DNA of 64,000 nucleotides. Origin: Marsupella aquatica. Its lineage: Eukaryota > Marchantiophyta. The DNA lies in the NCBI GenBank assembly GCA_973895155.1, contig OZ316892.1:29140001-29204000 (forward strand), given 5' to 3'. This document shows, piece by piece, positions 55,246 through 64,000 of the stretch. A program made the translations under genes and the position numbers. The notes beneath the pieces were generated by a model that had not been told where the DNA came from, searched no databases, and saw only the letters and a program-made list of their open reading frames with translations. Within the stretch, counting starts at the first letter, position 1; the number at the start of each line of letters is the position of its first letter.

Positions 55246-55741
55246 GAGAGAAGCGAGTGCTCAACCCCGTCCCCACACAGCGATCCGGCTTCCAGCCCCC
55301 ATTCATGCCCGTCATGTCTCGCCATCTCCCCAAACCCCACACCGTCCTCTCGTCACTAGCTCCCGGCAACTTCTCATCCATTGCAGGTACATCGCCTTCA
55401 ATTTGTACCCTGAGCAGCTCACTAGGTAGCACAGCCCAGGCAACGTGGGCCTGGTTTCTCGGCTTGCAAATCCTCCTGCCAGGCCAGGGTATTAGCGCAG
55501 TTCCCATCGCCCTTGCCTGCAGCCCCCGCCACTCCCCGCCCTGCAAGCTCTGCAACTCGCTGCAAGCCGTCGCCCCGGTAAGGAATCTCGCTCTCTAGTT
55601 TTTTTTGGGCCTGCCGCCTAGGCGACTGCTAGCTGGCCGTCGGGAGCTGTGCATTGCCTGTTGGATAGGGCCCACCAGAACCGAGGTCCTCCTGCAACAG
55701 GTCCCGCATGACTGACTTGATCAATCTCCTTCCCCTTTCAG

Positions 55742-55850
55742 ATCCTGTCTCCCGCTTTGGCGTTTTTGTTATTTGGCAGCAAGTTCATCATCACTAATCT
55801 CCTGCCCTTTGGAATCCTGTGTCCCGGTTTGGCGTTTTTGTTATTTGGGA
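55742..55850. repeat. Partial tandem duplication, 72-bp period
   Basis: ATCCTGT(C/G)TCCCG and TTTGGCGTTTTTGTTATTTG occur at 55742 and again at 55814. The second copy is incomplete. Confidence 0.8.
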
Positions 55851-58576
55851 GTGATATATATATGTTCGGAAAACCACCGTGCAGTATCCGATCCTGCACA
55901 GGAGTGGGATTGAAAACCTCCCATGGAATGCTGATACGAGCCAGTAATGTTTGTACAATCTCCCAAGTCCCACACTACATCCTTCGAGAACTGCTCTAGC
56001 TGTGAGCCTTCCGCTTGTGCAAAGCAGGAGGTTAATTGCTGTCGTGCAGGTATTCACAAGCTCCCGAAAGAATTCCGTCTGAGAGCAGCCCAAAGGAGTG
56101 GATTTTGACACAGGAGACTTTGGAGAGGCTAGGGTTCGAGGCGACCTCGACAGCTGGTTTCTAGAAATGTAACCAATATTTTTAGCTAGGGTGTGTCCAT
56201 ATGAAGATGTAGCACACTTAATTTTGGCATCTCGTTACGTCCTCGACCCAAGTTCGACCTGTTCAAACTATCATACCGCGTCTCAAGCAGGCTCCGAAAA
56301 CCCTTCCTCGATTCAATTCCTGCTACCCTATGTCTAAGTTAATTCCAGGCTCCTCGGTTTGCATTTGTTGCATTCCCATGTATCAATTCCATTGGAAACC
56401 CTCTGAAGTATCGCTCAGGCTTGCAACAGTGCAATCGAGGAGTCTTTCGATCTGTTGTGCATGCATGAATCGAGTCAGGCACGGAACCCGGTATTGTTGA
56501 TAAATGAGGCTAGCGTTCACTTAGGCTTGATTGAACCGCTGATCAAGTTTCGAGGCAGGTTTTATGGTCTCCGTTTATATGTAAAATCGAGGACCACGAA
56601 TGTCTGGCTTCTGAGTTATTTGTCCTACCGATCTTACAGCAGTGCCGAAAACCAGAATCTTCCCCTCAATTTGATCCCAATCTTCTGCTTCATCGAGTTG
56701 AATTGTAGTAATGTTCTGGAACTATCTAATTGAAGAAGAGCTGAACTTTTGAGTCTTGCAGGTTGGAGTGACTGTAGGACCTTTCCGCCGTGCAGACATA
56801 GTAAGTTACCTTTGTTGGAGATCTTAGCTTCCTCTCCTGAAAGAATTGCCTGTACAAAATCACCATGGTCTCTGATGTTTTTTACAAGCACTTGAGGGTA
56901 CAAGGACGCCACGGTTTACGGCCCGGCCTCTAGACTTCAACAGTGTTTGCCAGTCGGTTTTGGATCTACAGTTTCTTGCATTCACTTCAATTTGAGAAAG
57001 GACTGAAGTTGTAAATCCTGAGGATCTGAAATCCAGCAGTTTTGGCCGTGCAAGGATGCATGAGAGACAGTACTAACTGTGTTCCCTTAGAGAATCACCA
57101 ACCACCAGGGAGAAAGAATTAGTCATTGTTGGCAAGGAAAGTACGGCGAGGCTTGGTTTAAGGAAACCTCAACAGCTGTTTGGCAGGATTGGTTTCAGAT
57201 ATATGGTCTATTCCATTCCATGCCAGAAATAGCTCGTTGCGTTAATGTCTCGTCTCTACTGCTTGTCAACCCGATAAGATCTCCTCTCCTTTCTTTGTCT
57301 ACCCAACTCCCGCGTGGGAAACCCTAGGAAAAATTGTTCAAAGCATCATCTCGACCAATTACAGCAACATATGATAGAAAATGCTTCTACGATCGCTGAG
57401 AATTTTCTCCAGAACGAGCTCTGATATCACCTATCTGCATGTCATTGCATCATTTTGATCTGTGAATTATTCGTGTGGAGTTTGAACTTGAGTCAACTGT
57501 AAGATGCAAAGTAAACGTTTCTCCTGTGCAGGCGGGAACATCGTCACTCACCCGAAGCCGTTTTGGGAATTCTTACCTGTTAGAAACGAGGTTAGAAACC
57601 TCAGAGATGCTTCGCCGGGTACTGGTCTTTTCATTTGTGTACCCAGCTCCTGCCTGGGGACGCTCCAAGGGAGACCTACTTGCCCAATATCGTACCGACC
57701 ACATGAAAGTGAAAAGAAAGAAACCCTCATCGATCCCTGAGAATCTCCAAATTCAATCTCGAGCTTCTTCATCTTGGATAGAAATACATGCTTTACTAGC
57801 AACACTCCAATTTTGAAATCAACTGACGTTTTGAGTCTTGACTTTCGAGTCTTAAGTATTGCAATTGTTTCTAGATAGATTTGCCGCATATTTGGGAACA
57901 CTGACACCCAAACGAATATCGTTTGAGGACCGTTAATCCCATTCGTTGTAGGCAGGTTCGGAAAGGCTAGGGTTGACGTATACAGCAACAGCTGGTCCAA
58001 TGTTCTCAGGGAGCAGTGTCAATGCAAATCTCGTTCACACGAAGCAGCATCATGCATCTGGTTGTTACGTCATGTTTCCCGAGAACTTTAACGGTTCCAG
58101 GCAGGGGCAGCCTTACAGTACCCTAAAAGTATTGTGGGTTGATAATTCTTCTTGTGTAGTACAAACCTTCTCAAATTCCATGCTTACCCACTCAATTTTC
58201 TTTCTCAGTCTGAATTTAGTTTCGTACTCATCAGAACTGCTGGATTGCAAGAAATTTGCTACAATACCTATCCTTCGATTAGAACTATCAGAGAACTTCC
58301 TCTACAGTGCATGAGTGAATTCTTTCCACTCAGGATGAATTCTAGACTCCGAATATCATGAGAGACCTTTCTTCAGCCTGGGTGAATAATCGTCGAGTAC
58401 TGCTAGTCAGGTCCTTTCTCAAGTAGAATTCCACACCATGGACTGCTCGGCGGCCACATCAGTAAGAAGAGCCATTTCCATTCAAACATCCCTTCACTAA
58501 AGTCTTGCACCTGACGGGGAATTGGGGAATGCATTTCAGCCGCTAATCTACCATCCACTGTACGTCCTACTGCTAG
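55851..58576. other. Intergenic with diverged dispersed repeats
   Basis: GAGGCTAGGGTT, GAGGCTTGGTTT and AAGGCTAGGGTT, each followed 20-30 bp later by CAACAGCTG or CGACAGCTG, occur near 56128, 57152 and 57964. This suggests an old repeat family. No gene recognised; ORFs of 92-150 codons lack any domain. Confidence 0.4.
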
Positions 58577-58584
58577 TATAAGTA
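58577..58584 (+). promoter_or_regulatory. TATA-like box upstream of the small ORF
   Basis: TATAAGTA, 150 bp before the ATG at 58734. Confidence 0.35.
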
Positions 58585-58733
58585 GCCTTCAGAACTAGAA
58601 GGCTAGAGAGATGTACAGCTCGACCAAAGTCCAGCTTTCCAGTCTGTTGTCCGCTGTTACTATCGAGGAGCCGACAGCTACGCTTGATCGATCCACAAAA
58701 CTCTTTTGTGACCTTTTGACCCTTTGAATCAAA

Positions 58734-58958
58734 ATGGATCTCTCATCTATCCATGAGGGCTTTTCTTCTCAGTTCTCACTCAAGCCTTTCCCTAGTTCCC
58801 TCCCTTCCTCCTCGAACTTCGCGAAGTTGGGTTTGTCAACCTCGCCTGAAGCAATTGACTCTGTGGTCCCCTGGCTTGACATTGAAGCACATTCTCAGAA
58901 TCTTGGAATAGTAGCCGATCGCATGAAGATCCATGGCCACAACTTGGGAATGCAATAA
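58734..58958 (+). CDS. Hypothetical 74-aa Ser-rich protein
   Basis: Not recognised. The ATG lies in a good plant context (CAAAATGG), 150 bp after a TATA-like box, and the frame closes at TAA. The first 35 residues are rich in Ser, Phe and Pro (KPFPSSLPSSSNFAKLG), followed by PWLDIEAHSQNLG. There is no signal peptide, membrane helix or known motif. It could be a short gene, the first exon of a longer one, or chance. Confidence 0.25.
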   Translation: MDLSSIHEGFSSQFSLKPFPSSLPSSSNFAKLGLSTSPEAIDSVVPWLDIEAHSQNLGIVADRMKIHGHNLGMQ

Positions 58959-61894
58959 TAGAGATAAAATTGTCTTAGATTTCCCAATCACAACCAAGCT
59001 CTAGCTTACCGTGCTAACAGAAAGGACTGAATGGTTAGAAGGACAGACAAACTGAGTGACTGGCTTTAAAGTTGTGCACACCATAATTCAGTGTGTGATT
59101 AAAGCATTATCATTGCGACAAAGATTGCATGCTGGGATTTTGTTCGAGAGGTACGACAGCACAAGTAGTGAGCCCATTTTGGGTGCATGGGTACAGTGCT
59201 AGAGTGGAATGACCAGAGCAGTTTAAGGAGACGTGGCCGTTGTGCTTGATGAGCATCCTTCATGCTACTGTTCTCCTGTTCATTCAATGCTCATTGCTCA
59301 TGATTAGGATCCTGTTTGCATCAAGGAAGCCTCAGACTATCAGTCTGATCGACCGAACAATTCTGTTGTAATCAAGGGAGTCACTCAATATTGAACGAGC
59401 AATCCTGTTTGAATCAAGGAAGACACTGATTGATCGAGCAATTTAATGGTTCAAACGTCAATAAAAAAATGCACAAGAGCAGGTTGCATGGAGATAACCT
59501 AATAACGTATGGCTTCTGTCAGGTGCATTGATCACATTAATTGGTTTGAGGAAATAAATTCACTCGGTATTACTGTACCACCCTTACAAAGTAAAAGTTA
59601 TTGTGGATTGTGTTTTGGCACGTGTACTCCACTCGTCGGTACAGCAGATAATGAAGCTTCGGATTCGACCAACACAATAAAAGGTGATTGTGGACCAAAA
59701 CACTAAGGAAAGAAGTTTACCCATTCAATTCAATTCCTTGGATTCCCATCACATGATCAGAGTGTAATACTTATCCAGTGTAGTAAATTGAATTACTCTA
59801 CACAAATGCAGATCGAAAGGAGAGCTGCCAGTCAGAAATCAATGCTGAATGACTCCAGGCATTGATTTTACGCAAAGGAAATCCCTTCAAATTTATTTAC
59901 TTATATGGAAATAACAGTATAGAGTCATGATTTCAAGCATTACCTTTTCACGATGGGATCATAATAAATATATACAACAGATATAATCGCACAGGCCAGA
60001 GACCCCATCAAGGGAAGACAACCAAAGAGCCCAAAAGCCCAAAGGAATAGAAAATCAAAACCTACCTATGAGCAAACTGAAGAGCCTGGTAGAATGCTCG
60101 TGTGAACTGCATATGGGGGTTAATCATATTTGTGAGTGTAAGTTCACTTTCTTAGGGTGTTGTTTTGAAGTTGATTTCAGATATTCTGCCCCATAGGCTG
60201 ACTATGGGTATGACAACAAGGGAGAGGAAAGCAACCCACTGAAGTGACAATCTTTGAGCTCATACTTGTTTTGTTTCATATTAGTTTTGGGCTCTCGTTT
60301 TATTTCATATTGGTTTATCTAGCTTATCTAACTGGTGTTTTGCATGTTGACACTGGTGTCCTCTGTCTCTCATGTTTGGTTCTGTGGTTAGTTTTGAGTG
60401 AGATTGGAAATCTAGATTGGCTACTTTCAAGGTTTTCTTTTCTTCTGGCGCTGTTTGGGCTAGTTGTTTTCATTGGCTTGCAATCAGATTTCTTCTTTCC
60501 ATATTAAACAATGTAGCTTGAATACCTAAGCAATGCTCAAGCCCATGGTTGTCCCACCCCAAACTTGCTGCCACCCTAGAGTCACGGTCTAGAGGCTTCA
60601 CTCTGACTACATGATAGGCTCCAGTGTGTACCTTTCAATAGTGAATTATTACTTAGATTCACAACCACAAAAGTGCCAATTCGCACAATATTTGAAAGAA
60701 ATTAAAGGCAGTGAGAATCAATCAATCATCAACCAATTATGCAAGGTCATGGTGTCAATACCTGATTGATTTATTGACAAAGTAGCACAATTTCTCAAAA
60801 CATTCATAATGTAAACTTTGATAAGTTTGAAAAAGTGCCCTCCCAATGCCAGCTTTCATCAACACTGTCTAGTCACATGACTGCTCCCGGGTCTGTCCAT
60901 TGTAGAAGTCATCAAAGAAAGGGCAGGATCCAACCAGATAGTTGATTATAAAATGCCAAGAAGTCACTACCAGAGTCCCCTCCCACTCACTCTTCATGGT
61001 CCTTAACACTTTCATGGAACCCACTTCAAGAATGTTTGCACTCAATTCAAAATCTGCCATTGTATTTTGATGTTTTCTTCACCTGTTATGTCAGCTAGGC
61101 TTATAATTTATTTCTACCCGGGTGCAGTTTGTTTTAGACTGAGCAGGCCCTTAAGCAGGCCTGTTCTCTATTGCTGCTTCACCCCAAAATCTAGAGAACT
61201 ACTACAATGTACACATTTTTTCTCTGTCCCCTTTCAATCACTGTAACAACAAAGAAAACATATTTTGGTGTTTTTTAATATAAGTCCTACAACTACCAAA
61301 AGTGCATATTGTGGCAAATAACATATTTGGCCTGCCCAGGCAAACGCTATGGCACAGAATCCGGACATTTGACCCACCCTGAAGTGGGTTTGGCGCAGTA
61401 CCCATTTACATCCAGGAGCAAAGCTGGCTGGGCAATAAAACACTTGCTCTCTGATAAATAGAAAACGTTGCTGCAATAAAACCAGCTTCTGCCTTCTGGT
61501 CATAAAAGTGAAAAAGATAGATTGGTGGACACTTCTGGTCAAAAAAGGAAAAAAGACTTCCTTACTCGTTTGGTCTTCTTGGGGTCTTTCTTCCTCCTGT
61601 CCTGTTTGGCCTTTTTTTCTTTGGCAGTTTAATATATATATTTACTGAATCAACAAGTTGGGGCATTCATATGCATAGAAAGCAAGTTCCCTTTAAATCA
61701 GTGAGGAAGGAATATTCAAGACATTCAGAAAGTTGATATATTTTGCTTTGTTTTTTCAAATCGAAAAGAGTTTTTAAATTGAAAATGGACAATGAAAGAG
61801 TCACGACTCCTTTCATTATTGGGGCAACAAGTGGCGGCCAAAATTTGTGTGTTATTAGTCTTCGAAAAGGCTGACTAACTCAATCTTTTTGGAA
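58959..61894. other. Intergenic, no recognised gene
   Basis: Contains a fourth copy of the GGTCTAGAG hairpin motif at 60586-60609. The hydrophobic 87-codon ORF at 60244-60507 reflects T-rich sequence. Confidence 0.4.
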
Positions 61895-62035
61895 ATTGTT
61901 CCCACTTGCACTATTCTCGTATTCACATGCACAATTCTGATTCCTGAATTTGTTCCCACTTGCACAATTCTGATGCACAATTCAATTCCTGAAATACAAT
62001 TCACATGCACAATTCTGATTCCTGAATTGCATGTC
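61895..62035. repeat. Minisatellite-like short repeats
   Basis: TTCCCACTTGCAC, ACATGCACAATTCTGA and TTCCTGAATT recur three to four times in shuffled order. Confidence 0.75.
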
Positions 62036-62486
62036 AAACCTCTTGGAATATATGGAGGTTTGACAGAACACTGGAAACCCTTCTTACCTTGAATGAGAGC
62101 CAACAGAGGATACACTTCTTGCTCCAGAACATACCAAGACCCAGGAATCCTACATGCCAAGACCCAGGGATCTGACACTGACCCAAACCAGGAGGGAGAG
62201 ATGGATAAACCAGGGCCCCAAAATAGGCCAGCCAAGGGCAAAGGAGAAACCAATATTCACACCACTACATCTCTCCTACACATATACACACATACACTTC
62301 ACATCCCCCTTGTGTATTGAACCTGGGACCTCTGGTTCCATACACGTTTCAATGACATTGCCACTAATTTTGCCCCAAATTACAATAGTGCCACTGTTTT
62401 GTCACTATTGTCACTATTTAGAATAGTGCGAGAGTATTTAGGAACTTCTGATAGAACCCGTGGCAGTATTATGAATACTAAAAACA

Positions 62487-63101
62487 ATGGCAGTATTGCA
62501 ATTTCAGGCAACATTAGCGGCCAAAGTACTTGAAAGCTGAATTTCTTGTTACCCTAGCGGTCGACAAAATGATGGCAGTATCGTACTTTCAGGCAACAAT
62601 ATGGCCAAAGTGCTTGAAAGCTGAATTTTCTTGTCCAAGCTAGCGGTAGACAGAAATGATGGCAGTATCGTAATTTCAGGCAACAATAGTGGCCAAATTA
62701 CTTGAAAGCTGAACTTGGCTTGTCCAAGCTAGCGGTAGACAGAAATGATGGCAGTATTGTGATTTCAGGCAACATTAGTGGCAAAGTACTTGAAAGCTGA
62801 ATTTGGCTTGTCCAAGCTAACGGTAGACAGAAATGATGGCAGTTTTGTAATTTCAGGCAACAGTAGTGGCCAAATTACTTGAAAGCTGAATTTGGCTTGT
62901 TCCAAGCTAGCGGTAGACAGAGATGATGGCAGTATTGTGATTTCAGTCAACATTAGTGGCAAAGTACTTGAACGCTGAATTTCGCTTGTCCAAGCTAGCG
63001 GTAGACAGAAATGATGGCAGTTTTGTAAATTCAGGCAACAATAGTGGCCAAATTACTTGAAAGCTGAATTTTCTTATCCAAGCTAGCCGTAGGCAGAACT
63101 G
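62487..63101. repeat. Tandem array, seven copies of about 88 bp
   Basis: ATGGCAGT starts units at 62487, 62572, 62659, 62748, 62836, 62926 and 63014 (spacing 85-90). The unit contains TTTCAGGCAACA, AGTACTTGAAAGCTGAATTT or AATTACTTGAAAGCTGAA, and CAAGCTAGCGGTAGACAG. Confidence 0.94.
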
Positions 63102-63269
63102 ATCTTTGTGCACGTTGGTTGAAATATTTTGTTATAGAATGGAAGAGTGTGTAGAATGTTTGATAATATTTAGAGTTCTTTCGATGAATGGACCACGGAG
63201 AGGGCCACCGACAGATTCTTATATATTCAAGAATAAGGAAACAAAGTACAACGATGATGTGCTAAAAGC

Positions 63270-63500
63270 CAATGAATGAAGTACAAAGAAGGCGTTACAG
63301 GAAGGCTAAACTTAAAGGTAAAATTTACAAAATAAATGAATGAGGTGAAGGCCTAAAGCAAAATGATGTGAAGGCCTAAAGCAAAATGATGTGAAATCAA
63401 TGGATAAAGTACAAGGAAGGCGTTACAGGAAGGCAGAATTTAAAGGGAAAATTCACAAAATAAATGAATGAGGTGAAGGCCTAAAGCAAAATGATGTAGT
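63270..63500. repeat. Tandem duplication, 128-bp unit
   Basis: Copies start at 63270 and 63398 and share GGCGTTACAGGAAGGC, CAAAATAAATGAATGAGG and AAGGCCTAAAGCAAAATGAT. The last phrase is itself doubled at 63348-63397. Confidence 0.9.
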
Positions 63501-63712
63501 GACTACTGAGGTAAATAATTATTTGAAGATTCAACATCAATGCACGGCCAGATAACAAAATTGAATTGGAAAGAGGGATGTACTAAATTCTGAAATATTC
63601 CAACCTTTCATTGATGCATTATATTGCGAAAAGGTGCGAGGAGTCTAGTGACTGAGTAGCTCGATCTTGGAATAATTAATTTGCTGGACGTTGTGGAGTG
63701 GACGAGGCACAG

Positions 63713-63750
63713 TACACCAAAATTGTGAGCCAAAGTACAATTTTGGTGTA
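63713..63750. repeat. Perfect 14-bp inverted repeat, 10-nt spacer
   Basis: TACACCAAAATTGT (63713-63726) pairs with ACAATTTTGGTGTA (63737-63750). A further AAATTTTGGTGT follows directly. It could fold as a stable hairpin. Confidence 0.85.
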
Positions 63751-64000
63751 AAATTTTGGTGTTCGGAATGCTACTCAGTGCACTCCGAACCTCTGGTCAC
63801 CAACAGTATCTCGACGTGACACAGACTGAACTTGCTCAATTTTGACTGTTCTATGACTCAACAGAACTGTGAATACATGAGAGTATGTGGTGGCAACAAA
63901 AGTATGGAGCTGTACTGTTGAGGTCGGAAGCCCGCGTACTCCAATGCTAGCATCCTCCACGAATATTAAATGAATCACCGTGACATAACCAGACAGTTCA

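Noticed and set aside
60244-60507. 87-codon hydrophobic ORF that resembles a membrane protein
   Set aside because: The region is T-rich on the plus strand, which yields Leu/Phe/Val codons by composition alone.

Overview
The window looks like nuclear DNA from a land plant. Genes carry GT-AG introns, one encodes the land-plant protein NO VEIN, one encodes a plastid-targeted DUF4079 protein, one encodes a cell-wall pectinesterase, and plant-type Copia, LINE and SINE sequences surround them. Low gene density combined with short introns would suit a bryophyte or lycophyte, but that is a guess and the species cannot be read from the sequence.

Layout. 1-8750 is most of a Copia LTR retrotransposon on the minus strand. 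Its far LTR is cut by the window edge, and its gag is interrupted by a second, unclassified 2.27-kb insertion. The Copia element itself sits inside a LINE remnant (8751-9055). 9.1-11.7 kb is repeat-rich and includes a tRNA-like SINE with a perfect 14-bp target-site duplication. 11895-12860 is an intronless DUF4079 gene. 12.9-16.8 kb is intergenic and ends in a six-copy, about 151-bp tandem array. 17793-30720 is a 13-exon NO VEIN homologue (2,895 codons when spliced), the main gene of the window. 30.7-51.2 kb is a long repeat-rich stretch with no convincing intact gene. It holds a solo LTR related to the Copia element (37215-37571, with 5-bp target duplication), a strange TTGCRA-rich island (38.8-39.3 kb), a reverse-transcriptase tail remnant (about 41 kb) and a 139-bp tandem array (49.4-50.0 kb). 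51188-53305 is a five-exon pectinesterase on the minus strand. 53.3-64 kb holds no recognised gene: one small TATA-preceded ORF, several tandem duplications and an 88-bp array.

The three host genes have unrelated roles: a thylakoid-type membrane protein, a nuclear patterning factor with ATPase-like and nuclease-like domains, and an extracellular wall enzyme. Nothing suggests they act together. Most of the remaining structure comes from transposition and local tandem duplication. Exon boundaries were set by hand from splice signals, reading-frame phase and family resemblance. No searches were run.
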